DNA from: Alphaproteobacteria bacterium
GTDB taxonomy: Bacteria; Pseudomonadota; Alphaproteobacteria; Micavibrionales; Micavibrionaceae
Length of the DNA: 64,000 nt
Reading direction: 5' to 3'
NCBI GenBank assembly: GCA_016757515.1
Contig: JAERIN010000001.1
Coordinates: 78,505 to 142,504 of the forward strand
The notes under the pieces are model-generated. The model worked only from the letters and a program-made list of their open reading frames with translations. It made no database searches and was not told the origin of the DNA. Numbering within the stretch: position 1 is the first letter of the stretch; each line of letters opens with the position of its first letter. The position numbers and the translations under genes were made by a program. Shown in pieces: positions 25,862 through 36,123 of the stretch.

Positions 25862-28482
25862 GCTGCACCCCCCAGCGCCCACTCCACGGCGTCAAGGGCC
25901 TGTTTTGCTGCGCCCGCGTTCGGTCCGCCGCCCTGGGCCATGTCCGCCCGCCCGCCGCCGCCCTTGCCGCCCAGCACGGCCACGCCCGCGCGCACCAGGT
26001 CCACGGCGGACACGCGCGCGGCCAGGTCCTCCGTCACGCCCACGACCAGGCTGGCCTTCCCGTCCATGACGGACACAAGGGCCACGACGCCGCTGCCCAT
26101 GTGCCGCTTGGCCACGTCCGCCATGGCCTTCAAGTCCTTGGCTGGCACGCCGTCTAGGATGCGCCCGATGACCTTCACGCCCGCAACCTCCTTGACCGGG
26201 GGGGCCGTGGTGTCCGGCCCGGCGGCGAGTTTTTGCTGCAGAGCGGAGAGCTTTTGCTGCGCGGCCTTGCGCTCGGCCAGAAGGGCCGCCACGCGCGCGG
26301 GCAGGTCGTCCAGGGAGGCCTTGAGCAGCGCTGCGGCCTCCTTGCCTTTTGCTGCGCGCGCGTGGAGGTGCTCCAGAGCCTTGGCGCCCGTGAGGGCCTC
26401 AATCCGCCGCACGCCGGCGGCCAGGGCGGAGTCCCCCGTGATGACCAGGCAGCCGATATCGCCCGTGCGCGCCACGTGCGTGCCGCCGCACAGCTCCACG
26501 GAAAAGCGGTCCGCGCCCATGGTCAGGACGCGCACGCGGTCGTCGTACTTCTCCCCGAACAGGGCCATGGCACCCGCCTTCAGCGCGTCCTCCTGCGACA
26601 TGACCTCGGTTGTGACGGGCGTGTTGGCGCGGATTTGGGCGTTGACCAGGGCCTCCACCTCCGCCGCTTGCTGCGGCGTGAGGGCCGCGCTGTGGGCGAT
26701 GTCAAAGCGCAGGCGGTCTGCGTCCACGAGGGAGCCTTTTTGCGTCACGTGCGCGCCCACAATGCTGCGCAGCGCGGCGTGCAGCAAATGCGTGGCGGAG
26801 TGGTTGGCCCGGATTGCCGTGCGCCGGGCTGCGTCCACGGCCAGGTCCACCGCGTCCCCCACAGCAAGGGCTCCCGCGCGCACCTGCACATGGTGGGCGT
26901 GCAGGCCCGGCACGGGCTTTGTGGTGTGTGTCACCTCTGCCCGCCCGCCGGGCCAGGAGGCCTGTCCGCTGTCTCCCACCTGGCCCCCGCTCTCGGCGTA
27001 GAAGGGCGTTACGTCCGTGATCACCGCACCCGCCTCTCCTGCCTCCAAATGCTGCACCTGTGCGCCGTCGCGCAGCAGGGCCAAGACCTTCCCCTGCGCG
27101 TGCTGCGCCTCATAGCCCAGAAAGTCCGTGGGGCCGCAGCCCTCCAGGATGTCAAACCAGATCTTGTCCGTGGCGGCCTCACCGGACCCGGCCCACGCCG
27201 CGCGGGAGGCGGACTTTTGCTGCGCCATGGCCTCTTCAAAACCCGCTATGTCCACAGCGCACCCGTGGGCCCGCAGGGCGTCTTGCGTGAGGTCCAGGGG
27301 GAAGCCAAAGGTGTCGTAGAGGCGGAACGCCACCGCGCCGTCCAGAACCCCGCCGGGGCGCAGGCCGGCCGTAGCCTCTCCCAGCAACGCCAGGCCGCGC
27401 TCCAGCGTGCGGCCAAAGCGCTCCTCCTCCCCGCGAAGGGTCTCTAGAATCAAAGGCCTGGCCCGCGTCAGCTCGGGGTATGCTGCGCCCATCAGGCCCT
27501 CCAGCGTTGGGAACAGGCGGTGGAGCAGCGGCTCCTGCGCGCCCAGCATGTGCGCGTGGCGCATGGCCCGGCGCATAAACCGACGCAGCACATACCCCCG
27601 CCCCTCGTTGCCCGGCAAAACGCCGTCAGCAATGAGGAACGCACTCGTTCTTAGGTGATCCGCTATCACGCGATGGCTCGGCCCAATGGGGCCGTGCGTC
27701 TTATCCGCAACAGACCCCACTAACGTGCGCAGCAGATCGCAGTCGTAGTTGGAGTGCACGCCCTGCACCACTGCAGCAACGCGCTCCAGCCCCATGCCTG
27801 TGTCCACGCACGGACGGGGCAGATCGGTGCGCGTCCCGTCAGCGCGCTCCTCAAACTGCATAAAGACAAGATTCCAGATTTCCAGGAACCTGTCCCCATC
27901 CTCATCGGGCGAGCCCGGCGGCCCCCCGGCCAGTGCGGGGCCTTGGTCAAAAAAGATTTCGCTGCTGGGCCCGCACGGGCCCGTGTCACCCATGCGCCAG
28001 AAGTTGTCGTCCGTGGCGATGCGAATAATCCTGTCGTCGGGCAAGCCCGCGACCTTGCGCCAGAGGGCCGCAGCGTCCTCATCGCTTGCATGTACGGTGA
28101 CGAGCAGCCTGTCCACCGGCAGGCCAAACTCCCGCGTCACCAGCGCCCACGCATACGCAATTGCCTCCTCTTTGAAATAGTCCCCGAAAGAGAAGTTGCC
28201 CAGCATTTCAAAAAAGGTGTGGTGCCGCGCGGTGTAGCCCACGTTGTCCAGGTCGTTGTGCTTGCCACCGGCGCGCACGCACTTTTGCGCGGACGCCGCG
28301 CGCACGTACGCCCGCGTTTCCTTGCCCGTGAAGACGTCCTTGAACGGCACCATGCCGGAGTTGGTGAACAAGAGTGTAGGGTCGTTGTGGGGCACGAGGG
28401 GGGCCGAGGGCACGACCGTGTGGCCGCGCTGCGCAAAAAAGCCCAAAAAGGCCCGGCGGATGTCGGCGGCGGTCCGTGACAT
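25858..28482 (-). CDS. alaS: Alanyl-tRNA synthetase
   Basis: 874 residues, the usual length. Class II catalytic domain at the N-terminus ([77 protein letters not shown]), editing domain with the metal-binding [13 protein letters not shown] and [15 protein letters not shown] motifs, and a C-terminal C-Ala domain with [22 protein letters not shown] lies 7 nt before the ATG with no Shine-Dalgarno site, so the alaS-sel1-gmk message is probably leaderless. Confidence 0.95.
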   Translation of the reverse strand: MSRTAADIRRAFLGFFAQRGHTVVPSAPLVPHNDPTLLFTNSGMVPFKDVFTGKETRAYVRAASAQKCVRAGGKHNDLDNVGYTARHHTFFEMLGNFSFGDYFKEEAIAYAWALVTREFGLPVDRLLVTVHASDEDAAALWRKVAGLPDDRIIRIATDDNFWRMGDTGPCGPSSEIFFDQGPALAGGPPGSPDEDGDRFLEIWNLVFMQFEERADGTRTDLPRPCVDTGMGLERVAAVVQGVHSNYDCDLLRTLVGSVADKTHGPIGPSHRVIADHLRTSAFLIADGVLPGNEGRGYVLRRFMRRAMRHAHMLGAQEPLLHRLFPTLEGLMGAAYPELTRARPLILETLRGEEERFGRTLERGLALLGEATAGLRPGGVLDGAVAFRLYDTFGFPLDLTQDALRAHGCAVDIAGFEEAMAQQKSASRAAWAGSGEAATDKIWFDILEGCGPTDFLGYEAQHAQGKVLALLRDGAQVQHLEAGEAGAVITDVTPFYAESGGQVGDSGQASWPGGRAEVTHTTKPVPGLHAHHVQVRAGALAVGDAVDLAVDAARRTAIRANHSATHLLHAALRSIVGAHVTQKGSLVDADRLRFDIAHSAALTPQQAAEVEALVNAQIRANTPVTTEVMSQEDALKAGAMALFGEKYDDRVRVLTMGADRFSVELCGGTHVARTGDIGCLVITGDSALAAGVRRIEALTGAKALEHLHARAAKGKEAAALLKASLDDLPARVAALLAERKAAQQKLSALQQKLAAGPDTTAPPVKEVAGVKVIGRILDGVPAKDLKAMADVAKRHMGSGVVALVSVMDGKASLVVGVTEDLAARVSAVDLVRAGVAVLGGKGGGGRADMAQGGGPNAGAAKQALDAVEWALGGAA

Positions 28483-28623
28483 GGTACAGATAATGGGCCC
28501 CAGCGCGCCCGCGCGTCAAGCTGGGGGCGTTCATCCTCTCTTAACCTCTGGCGGGGTATGCTATAAGGAGAGGGGGTGCGCGTGTGTGCGCGCGCGCCGG
28601 ACGCACGATTGGGGGGTTTTGCC

Positions 28624-30195
28624 ATGTTTATCGCCGCTTTTGCCCGTTTTGCCCGCCGCTACGCCGCCGAGACGCGGGGGGCGTTCGCCATCATGTTCGC
28701 GCTTTTGGCCCCGGTCCTCATCGGGTGCCTGGGCCTGGCGATAGACATGACCCTGGCCGTGCTGGAGAAGCAGCGCCTGCAGGCCGCGCTGGACAGCGGG
28801 GCGGTGGCGGCGGCCGTGAGCGGGGAGACGGACGCCGACATTCTGGAGGGCATCATAGAGGACTACGTAAAGGCCACCACGGGGCACGACGTGGACGGGA
28901 AGGTCACGGTCACGCCCGTGGGGCAGGAGCTCGACATAAGCCTGGGGCTGGAGGGCGTGGTGCGGCTCACCTTCCTGGCCGCGGCGGCCGAGGCGCTGGG
29001 CTGGGGGGAGCTGGAGGGGTTTGACTCCATAGACATCACGGTGGACACGGGCATCTACAACCCGCTGGAGGGGGTGGAGGTCGTGGTGGCCACGGATCTA
29101 TCGGGGTCTATGCACGTCGACCTCCCCACCCTGCAGGAGGCCACCATCACCATCATTGACCGCATGGAGGGTCTGAAGGCCGCCTACCCCCGCATGTCCG
29201 TGCGCGTGGGCCTGGTGCCGTGGAATCACCAAGTCAGACTCGCTCCCTGGATCTGGGGGCAGGATATGGACGGGGATCCCTACCCCGCAGAGGACCCGCA
29301 GGTCATTGCGGACCCAGACGACCTGGTGCTTGAGTATGAATTCGCAGAACCCTCCACCGTTCCCGGCGCGCAGGAGGCCGTGGAGGCCGGCTATGACGCT
29401 ATATGGGCATTTACGTTTGACGTTTTGTATTCGCGAGAGCTGGAGGCATATGACTGGGATCAATGGGATAATTACGAACAGCTTCTTAATGATTACGTGA
29501 CTCCAAATGTCATACATTATGTCCCCCCGTCTGTTGCCACATGGTCTTTGGAAAAACGGCGGGAGCAATGTGTGATGTCTAAATATGCTATTCTTGTATG
29601 CGTAATACCTGAGAGGCACGCTGCATTACCAAGAGGTGCGCGCACTATATACGAATTCTCGCCATCTCGCCTTCCTGACACCCGCCTCGACGATCTGGAT
29701 GCCCTGGAGTCCAACATTGTCGCGTATATGGGCGCTTCATACCAGAACTCTGGCTCTGTCTGGCCCTTATCCTCCGACTATGCCGCCCTGCGTGCCCATG
29801 TGGATACGTATAGAGGTGGGGGCGGCACCAACCCCGCCTCCGGCCTGGTGGCGGCGCATATGCTGCTCTCGCCCGAGCTCCCGTTTGGCGAGGGCGCGGC
29901 CTTTGACGCCCCCAATGTGGTCAAGCACATTGTCCTGATGACGGATGGGGTCGGTGAATATTTTGATGAAAGTGTGGCGATATGCGATTTGCTAAAAGAA
30001 CAAGGTGTCACTATTTATACTGTAGGGTATAGGTTGATCGGTGGAGAAACATACAAGGGACACACAGGGTTAGAGTTTGTGGAGGCCTGCGCCAGTTCCC
30101 CCGACCACATGTACACCCCCGAGTCGGGAGATGAGCTTGTGGAAGCCTTTGGCGCCATCGCCAACGACATCGCCGAAATCCGCCTGACGCGGTAG
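28624..30195 (+). CDS. TadG-like pilus-assembly protein with a von Willebrand A domain
   Basis: 523 residues from ATG 28624 (a GTG at 28576, 8 nt after TATAAG, would add 16 residues and fits the leaderless pattern). A TadG-type N-terminal transmembrane helix (TRGAFAIMFALLAPVLIGCLGLAIDM) is followed by periplasmic sequence with a VWA domain: MIDAS motif VVVATDLSGSMHVDL, later GGGTNPASGLVAA and HIVLMTDGVGEY. Roughly 29370-29680 is much lower in GC than its surroundings and encodes a Tyr/Trp-rich insert between VWA elements. The rest of a tad locus is not present; a stand-alone copy may have a separate surface or envelope role. Confidence 0.75.
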   Translation: MFIAAFARFARRYAAETRGAFAIMFALLAPVLIGCLGLAIDMTLAVLEKQRLQAALDSGAVAAAVSGETDADILEGIIEDYVKATTGHDVDGKVTVTPVGQELDISLGLEGVVRLTFLAAAAEALGWGELEGFDSIDITVDTGIYNPLEGVEVVVATDLSGSMHVDLPTLQEATITIIDRMEGLKAAYPRMSVRVGLVPWNHQVRLAPWIWGQDMDGDPYPAEDPQVIADPDDLVLEYEFAEPSTVPGAQEAVEAGYDAIWAFTFDVLYSRELEAYDWDQWDNYEQLLNDYVTPNVIHYVPPSVATWSLEKRREQCVMSKYAILVCVIPERHAALPRGARTIYEFSPSRLPDTRLDDLDALESNIVAYMGASYQNSGSVWPLSSDYAALRAHVDTYRGGGGTNPASGLVAAHMLLSPELPFGEGAAFDAPNVVKHIVLMTDGVGEYFDESVAICDLLKEQGVTIYTVGYRLIGGETYKGHTGLEFVEACASSPDHMYTPESGDELVEAFGAIANDIAEIRLTR

Positions 30196-30202
30196 AACCC
30201 AG

Positions 30203-30388
30203 CTACCCCTCCACCGCCCGTGCCCGCTCGGGGAGCATAATGGGCACGCCGTCCACGACGGGGTAGGCCAGCTTGGCCGCCCGGCTGATGAGCTCCCCCG
30301 CTGCGCGGTCGTACTCCAGGGGGCCCTTTGTGACGGGGCAGACCAAGATGTCCAGCAGCTGCGGGTCCAGGGGCGCGGGGGCGGTCAT
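30203..30388 (-). CDS. Trm112-family small zinc-ribbon-like protein
   Basis: 61 residues: [46 protein letters not shown] is the Trm112/YcaR pattern; only one cysteine of the usual four is retained, as in many proteobacterial members. Members assist methyltransferases in eukaryotes; the bacterial role is uncertain. The ATG overlaps the clpS stop (ATGA), so the two are co-translated. Confidence 0.85.
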   Translation of the reverse strand: MTAPAPLDPQLLDILVCPVTKGPLEYDRAAGELISRAAKLAYPVVDGVPIMLPERARAVEG

Positions 30389-30756
30389 TCGGCCTTCTCC
30401 ATCAGGCACTGGAGGGGCTGTTCGTTCCGCCGCGCGAAGGCCAGGACCTGCGCGACCTTGGTCTCTGCGACCTCAAAGGTGTACACCCCGCCCACGGCGA
30501 CCCCGCGCTCGTGCACGCGGAGCATGGTCTGCGCCGCGCTGTCCGGGTCCTTGCCGAAAAAGCGCACCAGGACGTCCACCACAAAGTCCATGGGCGTGTA
30601 GTCGTCGTTCATCAGCAGGACGCGGTAGAGCGGCGGGCGCAGGGCCTTCGGCACGGCCAGGAGGCCGGAGTCCGCATTGGCCGGCTCGCCGTCGGCCTCC
30701 GTGAAGGCCCCGAACACGCGCAGGGGGTCAAACGAGGGGAGGTCCGCATCGTCCAT
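30385..30756 (-). CDS. clpS: ATP-dependent Clp protease adaptor ClpS
   Basis: Delivers N-degron substrates to ClpAP. Core [29 protein letters not shown], then [19 protein letters not shown] and the C-terminal [11 protein letters not shown], all standard ClpS features. I start at the internal ATG 30756 (MDDADLPSF, 123 residues) because TATGAT lies 7 nt upstream, the arrangement seen before many genes here; an ATG at 30768 is possible. clpA is not nearby; a Trm112 protein follows. Confidence 0.9.
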   Translation of the reverse strand: MDDADLPSFDPLRVFGAFTEADGEPANADSGLLAVPKALRPPLYRVLLMNDDYTPMDFVVDVLVRFFGKDPDSAAQTMLRVHERGVAVGGVYTFEVAETKVAQVLAFARRNEQPLQCLMEKAE

Positions 30757-30868
30757 AGACTCCATCATAGCACCCCACAGGGGGCGGCCTCAAGCGTTGG
30801 AATGTTTGCCAGAGCGGCGGAGATATGGCAAAATGGAAGGGTGAGCGCGGAGAACGGGAGGGTGGAAC

Positions 30869-31726
30869 ATGTCGGATGGGATACTGAATCAGAGAAATGC
30901 TCTTGCCGCCCTGAACGAAGCAGACATTCGAGAATCGATGAAACCTTTCATCGATTTGCAGTCGTTGGGCACTCCGGGGGCCATGGAGGCTGTTTGTCGC
31001 AATGCCCTACGTATAGGGTCTCCAGAGACTTACCGTGTCGCGCTGGCCAACCTGAATAAGCCCAAGGGCAAATCTGACCAGGATATCACTCGCCAACTTT
31101 TCCGGGATATGCTGGGCGAGAGGGCCGAAGAGCTTGGGGCACCTGACCCTCTAACTCTTTGGGAGAGAGAAACCGACATAGCCGAAATCCTCCGGGGCTC
31201 CGCCGCCGTAATGCGCGAGCAGGGCATCCCCATGCGGGAGGTCGCCGAGATGGTGCAGGACGAGTACATGGGCCCTCTAGACGATCTGATATACGCGGAG
31301 GACAACCCGGCCATTCGCGCGGGGTTGAAGGGTATACGGGATGAGGCCATGCTGGCCCTGGGGGAGATAGAGGCTCTGGCCGAGGCCGAGGAGGCGTGGG
31401 AGCGGGCGGAGGCAGAGCAATCGGCGGAGCGGCGGGCCACGGGCTGCGCGGACCTGCGGGAGGTTGGGGCCCAGGCCATGCGGGTGGGCGCCCTGCTTTC
31501 GTCCGAAAGGGCGGACCAGATTATCTGCGAGCCGTTTGGACGCGCGGCGAACCCCGTTGCTGTGTGCGGCGCGCTGGCGCGGGCGAACAAGGGCGATGCC
31601 GTTAGTGCCTCCACACAAGGCGGGGCGATCGTCCGGACGCCTTCGCGCGCTCCGCTGTGCGTGGGCGGGGCAGATTTCGCGGAGCGCGTAGCTACCCTTC
31701 AACCTCAAGCTCTGGGAGGGCCATGA
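30869..31726 (+). CDS. Hypothetical soluble helical protein
   Basis: 285 residues behind a good ribosome-binding site (GGGAGGGTGG, 4 nt before ATG). Strongly helical with acidic stretches (EALAEAEEAWERAEAEQSAERRA), a ETYRVALANLNKPKGKSDQDI segment and several cysteines near the end (GCADLRE, IICEPF, AVCGAL). No signal peptide or membrane segment. The first third is closer to average GC than the rest. It overlaps the convergent hemY by 35 nt. I do not recognise a family; like other accessory genes here it uses a Shine-Dalgarno leader. Confidence 0.6.
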   Translation: MSDGILNQRNALAALNEADIRESMKPFIDLQSLGTPGAMEAVCRNALRIGSPETYRVALANLNKPKGKSDQDITRQLFRDMLGERAEELGAPDPLTLWERETDIAEILRGSAAVMREQGIPMREVAEMVQDEYMGPLDDLIYAEDNPAIRAGLKGIRDEAMLALGEIEALAEAEEAWERAEAEQSAERRATGCADLREVGAQAMRVGALLSSERADQIICEPFGRAANPVAVCGALARANKGDAVSASTQGGAIVRTPSRAPLCVGGADFAERVATLQPQALGGP

Positions 31727-33008
31727 GGGCCGCTGGCGCGGCGGGCGCGCCGGGCGTGGCCCAGGCCAGGGTGTTGAACCCGCCGTCGGTCACGGGGACC
31801 CACTGCGCGTGCGCCCGGCCCGTGGCGCGGCAGACCCAGGCCTTGGCTTTGGGTGCGGACGCGGCCTTGGCCCGCCAGACCTCCACCGCCTCGGCCTCGG
31901 CCCCAGCGGCGGCTTCCAGCCCCGCGCGCGCGGCGTAGACACGGGCGGTGGGCTCCGCCTCTGCCGCGGCGTCCAGGTGCGCACGCGCCTGCCCCCACAG
32001 CCCCGCGCGCTCCGCCCCCCCCGCGCGCAGGAGGTGGCTCTCGGCGCTATCGGGCGCGTGGGCGGCGAGCCTCTCGGCCCAGCGAACGGGGGCCCCGGCC
32101 CGGCCAGGGGGCGCTGAGGCTTCCCACAGAGGGACGAGGTCCGGGTGCGGGGCGGCGGCCCAGGCCCGCTCCACCACCCGCGCCGCCGCGCGGGGGCGTC
32201 CCTCGCGCAGGTGCTGCGCGGCCAGGGCGCACGCCGCCGGGGCGAAGGCAGGGTCCACGCCCAGGGCCCGCTTCAGCCGCGCCATGGGCTTGGCCTCCCC
32301 CTTGGCCAGCAGCAAATCCATGGCCCGCCTGTCCTCTGTGGCCTCCCTGGGGGGCAGGACCTTCCCGGCCATCGCATAGGCCTCGTCCCACGCCGCGTTG
32401 CGCAGGAGCAGGTCATACAGCAGGCGCGGGGCCCAGCCGCCCTTCTTCGGCCCCGCCTCCGCCGCCTGGCGCGCCAGGGCCAGGGCCTCGGCCTCCCGAC
32501 CCTGGGAAAGGGCGTCTTGGACCAGGCCGCGCAGGCCGAAAGAGCGTCCAGGCCCCTTGTCCTCCAGCAGGGCCGTGAAGGTCGCGCGCGCCGCGTCCGC
32601 ATCTCCGGACAGGCGGGCGGCCTGGGCGGAAAGGAGCAGGGCCAGGGGGTGCGACTCCGGGAGCCTCTTGGCGGCCCGGGCCGACAGGCGCTGCGCGCGC
32701 TTTGTGTCTCCGGCGGCCACGGCGGCCAGGCCCCTGGCCAGGGCGTCGTGCCCCGCGCGCTCCCTCTGCCGGCGGAGGGCCGCCGGGATGGACAGGAGCC
32801 AGAAGGTCAGGGCGTAGAGCGCGAAGAGGGCCAGGGTGAACAGGCCCACGCCAACCACGAAGGCCCACAGGGGGGCGGTGACGGACCAGTCCGCCCAGGT
32901 GAGGGTCACAGCCCCCGCGCCCGCCAGGTCCGCCGCCCAGAAGGCCAGGCGGAGCCCCAGCGCGAACGCCACCAGTATCTTTGTCCATCCCCACACGCGC
33001 CGCAACAT
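31692..33008 (-). CDS. HemY-type membrane protein with TPR repeats
   Basis: 438 residues from ATG 33008. Two N-terminal membrane segments ([19 protein letters not shown] and [20 protein letters not shown]) then TPR-like helices ([69 protein letters not shown]), ending in [26 protein letters not shown], the conserved C-terminus of alphaproteobacterial HemY. This is the HemY of the proteobacterial hem cluster (tetratricopeptide, not protoporphyrinogen oxidase), a regulator of heme synthesis of unclear mechanism. hemC and hemD, its usual neighbours, are absent. Confidence 0.85.
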   Translation of the reverse strand: MLRRVWGWTKILVAFALGLRLAFWAADLAGAGAVTLTWADWSVTAPLWAFVVGVGLFTLALFALYALTFWLLSIPAALRRQRERAGHDALARGLAAVAAGDTKRAQRLSARAAKRLPESHPLALLLSAQAARLSGDADAARATFTALLEDKGPGRSFGLRGLVQDALSQGREAEALALARQAAEAGPKKGGWAPRLLYDLLLRNAAWDEAYAMAGKVLPPREATEDRRAMDLLLAKGEAKPMARLKRALGVDPAFAPAACALAAQHLREGRPRAAARVVERAWAAAPHPDLVPLWEASAPPGRAGAPVRWAERLAAHAPDSAESHLLRAGGAERAGLWGQARAHLDAAAEAEPTARVYAARAGLEAAAGAEAEAVEVWRAKAASAPKAKAWVCRATGRAHAQWVPVTDGGFNTLAWATPGAPAAPAALMALPELEVEG

Positions 33009-33124
33009 GGCCCCATACGGGCATAGATTCCACTTCAGGGCAAGGGGACGCATTAGGGCTTTACACGGCGCGCGGGGGCGGCTATAAGCGGCGGCCTTTG
33101 TTTGTACGGAGAAGGACACGACAC

Positions 33125-33742
33125 ATGAGCGGCAAGCGCATTCGGGCCAAGCACAAAATAGACCGGCGGCTGAACTGCAACCTGTGGGGCCGGGCGAAGT
33201 CCCCCCATAACCTGCGCACCACGGGACCGGGGATGCACGGCGCGCGGCGGGCCAAGCCCACGGACTATGGCACGCAGCTTATGGCCAAGCAGAAGCTGAA
33301 GGGTTATTACGGCAACATCGGGGAGCGGCAGTTCCGCCGGTATTATGCGGAGGCCATGCGCCTGCGGGGGGACACGGGGCAGCACCTCATCGGCCTGCTG
33401 GAGCGGCGGCTGGACGCCGTGGTGTACCGCGCCCGGTTCGCCCCCACGGTGTTCTCCGCGCGGCAGCTGGTGAGCCACCGGCACGTGACCGTGAACGGGA
33501 AGATCGTCAACATCGCGTCGTATCAGCTCAAGGAGGGGGACGTTGTGGCCGTGCGCGAGGGCGGGCGGTCCATCCCCTTTGTGATACAGGCCCAGGCCGA
33601 GGCGGACCGCGCCGCGCCGGACTATATAGACGTGGACGCGGCGGCCCTGAAGGCCACCTTCCTGCGCACCCCACGGCTGGAGGACGTCCCCTACCCCACG
33701 GCCATGGAGCCGAACCTGGTGGTGGAGCTCTACAGCCGCTAA
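33125..33742 (+). CDS. rpsD: 30S ribosomal protein S4
   Basis: 205 residues; nucleates 16S rRNA 5'-domain assembly. N-terminal [14 protein letters not shown]4 RNA-binding domain with [32 protein letters not shown], and C-terminal [17 protein letters not shown] precedes ATG 33125 and a TATAAG box lies about 40 nt upstream, so it has a normal leader. The stop overlaps the ychF start as TAATG. The pairing rpsD-ychF is unusual. Confidence 0.95.
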   Translation: MSGKRIRAKHKIDRRLNCNLWGRAKSPHNLRTTGPGMHGARRAKPTDYGTQLMAKQKLKGYYGNIGERQFRRYYAEAMRLRGDTGQHLIGLLERRLDAVVYRARFAPTVFSARQLVSHRHVTVNGKIVNIASYQLKEGDVVAVREGGRSIPFVIQAQAEADRAAPDYIDVDAAALKATFLRTPRLEDVPYPTAMEPNLVVELYSR

Positions 33743-34824
33743 TGGGCTTTTCCTGCGGCATTGTCGGTCTGCCGAACGTGGGCAAGTCTACCCTGTTCAA
33801 CGCGCTGACGGCCACGGCCGCGGCGGCGGCGGAGAACTTCCCCTTTTGCACCATAGAGCCCAACGCGGGCCGCGTGCCCGTGCCGGACCCGCGCCTGGCC
33901 GAGGTCGCGCGCGTCGCGGGCTCTGCGCGGACAATGCCGGCGCAGATGGACTTCACGGACATCGCGGGCCTCGTCCGGGGTGCCTCGCGCGGGGAGGGCC
34001 TGGGCAACCAGTTCCTCGCGCACATCCGCGAGGCGGCGGCCATCCTCCACGTGGTCCGGTGCTTTTCCGGCGAAGTGACGCACGTGGAGGGCTCCGTGGA
34101 CCCGGTGCGGGACGCGGAGGTCATCAACACGGAGCTGCTCCTGGCGGACATTGCCACGATCAGCCGGGCCAAGGACGGCATCGTCCGCCGCGCAAAGTCC
34201 GGTGACAAGGCCCTGAAGGCACAGCTGGACGCGCTGGAGGCCGCCGAGGCCGCCCTGGACGCCGGCACGCCCGCGCGGGCGTTGGACGGCGCGCCCACGC
34301 TGCGGGCGCTGGGCCTCATCACGGCCAAGCCCGTTTTGTATGTGTGCAACGTGGACGAGGCCAGCGCGGCCACGGGCAACGCCTGGTCGCAGGAGGTGGC
34401 GGCCATGGCCGCGCAGGAGGGGGCGCAGGCCATTGCGCTCAGCGCGGCGGCGGAGGCGGAGATCGCCCTTCTCCTGCCGGAGGAGCGTGGGGCGTTTCTG
34501 GGCGACCTGGGCCTGGCCGAGCCGGGCCTCGCCCGCGTTATCCGCGCGGGGTACGCTCTGCTGGGCCTGCAGACCTTCTTCACAGCCGGGCCGAAGGAGG
34601 CCCGCGCCTGGACGATAAGGGCCGGCGCCACTGCGCCCGAGGCCGCGGGTGCCATTCATACGGACTTCCAGCGCGGCTTCATCCGGGCCGAGGTCGTGGC
34701 GTACGCGGACTTCGTCGCCCTGGGCGGGGAGGCCGCCGCGCGCGAGGCCGGTAAGCTCCGCTCCGAAGGCGCGGCCTATGTGATGGCCGACGGGGACGTG
34801 ACGCACTTTCGGTTTAACGTGTAG
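33742..34824 (+). CDS. ychF: Redox-regulated ATPase YchF (Obg-like)
   Basis: 360 residues. P-loop GLPNVGKSTLFNALT, PFCTIEPNAGRVPVPD switch region, DIAGLVRGASRGEGLGNQFLAHIRE, and a C-terminal TGS domain (LLGLQTFFTAGPKEARAWTI... GFIRAEVVAYADF). YchF binds ATP in place of GTP and associates with the 70S ribosome. Start and stop are fixed by overlap with rpsD and by the convergent gene 3 nt downstream. Confidence 0.95.
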   Translation: MGFSCGIVGLPNVGKSTLFNALTATAAAAAENFPFCTIEPNAGRVPVPDPRLAEVARVAGSARTMPAQMDFTDIAGLVRGASRGEGLGNQFLAHIREAAAILHVVRCFSGEVTHVEGSVDPVRDAEVINTELLLADIATISRAKDGIVRRAKSGDKALKAQLDALEAAEAALDAGTPARALDGAPTLRALGLITAKPVLYVCNVDEASAATGNAWSQEVAAMAAQEGAQAIALSAAAEAEIALLLPEERGAFLGDLGLAEPGLARVIRAGYALLGLQTFFTAGPKEARAWTIRAGATAPEAAGAIHTDFQRGFIRAEVVAYADFVALGGEAAAREAGKLRSEGAAYVMADGDVTHFRFNV

Positions 34825-34827
34825 GGC

Positions 34828-36021
34828 CTACTCCGCCCGGCGCAGGGAGATGATCTGGGCCCCGCCCTCGGCGGGGGGCTGGCCCTGCCTGCTGCCCAGT
34901 CGGGGGGCCAGGGAGATGATCTGGGCCCGGGGCGCGGCTGGATGGCCCGCAGCGTTGCGGAAGTTGTGCCTCAGGGCCTCCCCGTCCGCGAGGGCCAGGG
35001 CGCCCTCAAACTTCACAAACCACAGGAAGTTCGCGTTCGCGCGGTCCCGGATCTCCGTGAACAGGGGGTCTTCCAGCAGGTCCCCGATGTGCCGGGCGAG
35101 GTAGTTCTCCCCCACGGGGCGGCGGCCCAGGGCCGCGAGCAGGTCTGGGACGGCCAGGCGCAGCCCCTGGGGCAGGTGCCCTCTGCGGGGTCGGGAGAGG
35201 ACCGAGAGCATCCGGTGGATGAGGGTCCGGTCGTATGCCGCGCAGCGGGGCGAGAGGAACCAGGCTTCAAACACCGCCATGGCCGCGTCCCCGGCCCCCA
35301 GGCCCCGGAAGTCCAAGAACGCCTCGGCGGCGAAGGCCTGGCCCAGGTCTGCTAGGGACCCGCCTTCTATGTGCGCCCAGGCAGACCCCGCGCCCGTCAG
35401 GTGGAGGTCCCAGGCTACGCGGATGGCCGCCTGGGCTACGTCCGCCTGCTGCGCCCGGCCCACGAAGATGGCGGTCTCTGGCGCGAAGGCCAGGGGGCAT
35501 ATGAGGGCCCCCTGCCGGTCTTGCCAGTGTTGGCGCAGGGCCGCAGCGGCGGCCAGGACCAGGGGGCCCTCGGCCAGGTGCGGGTCATAGAATATGGTCC
35601 CCGCCGCGCGGTCGTACACCACGCCACGGAACTGCCCGCTTGGCCGCAGGGCCACCCCGTGCTTGGCGGCACAGGCCAGGTAGTCCGCCCCCGTCCGGCT
35701 CCGCCCCAACAGGGCGGCCAAAGTTTCCGGGCCTGTTTCCGCAGCGCCGGTCAGCCCAGCCGCGTTCTGGGCAAACAGGTCCAAGGGTCCTGGCCGGGCG
35801 GCCTGGGCATCCCGAGCCAGGCGGGCGCAGGCCCGCTGCGCCCCCGTGAGGCGCATAGAGACGCTTGCGCCCCAGTCTATGTCCTCCTCGGTCTCATCCA
35901 GGTAGACGAGAGGGTCGTGGTCCACCGCCGTGCACACCGCCGGGGGCTCCGCGCAGCCCAGGGTATAGACAATCCCCGTCTCCCCCGCTGCTTGCCCCGT
36001 GAACATCTGAGAGTTTGTCAT
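34828..36021 (-). CDS. Hypothetical protein with repeated AQIISL tail
   Basis: 397 residues, start behind GAGAAGGA. Ala-rich; contains GVVYDRAAGTIFYDPHLAEGPLVLAAAAALRQHWQDRQG, the layout of putative metallopeptidase-like domains of alphaproteobacteria (a 'YD....I..DP....' strand before a basic helix), but no HExxH, so catalysis is doubtful. The C-terminus carries AQIISL twice (AQIISLAPRLG and GAQIISLRRAE), a short linear motif that could be a binding or export tag (inference). No signal peptide. Divergent from the next gene; convergent with ychF. Confidence 0.6.
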   Translation of the reverse strand: MTNSQMFTGQAAGETGIVYTLGCAEPPAVCTAVDHDPLVYLDETEEDIDWGASVSMRLTGAQRACARLARDAQAARPGPLDLFAQNAAGLTGAAETGPETLAALLGRSRTGADYLACAAKHGVALRPSGQFRGVVYDRAAGTIFYDPHLAEGPLVLAAAAALRQHWQDRQGALICPLAFAPETAIFVGRAQQADVAQAAIRVAWDLHLTGAGSAWAHIEGGSLADLGQAFAAEAFLDFRGLGAGDAAMAVFEAWFLSPRCAAYDRTLIHRMLSVLSRPRRGHLPQGLRLAVPDLLAALGRRPVGENYLARHIGDLLEDPLFTEIRDRANANFLWFVKFEGALALADGEALRHNFRNAAGHPAAPRAQIISLAPRLGSRQGQPPAEGGAQIISLRRAE

Positions 36022-36123
36022 CGCTTTGTCCTTCTCTGGTGTTTGTGCGGGGCTTGTCCTGTGGACCCCCTAAGTCTAGTATTGCCCAGAAACCTTAACG
36101 CTTTGCTAAAGGCCTATACACAA

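Noticed and set aside
33528..34806. Minus-strand frames opposite ychF
   Set aside because: Mirror of ychF, which is unmistakable on the plus strand.
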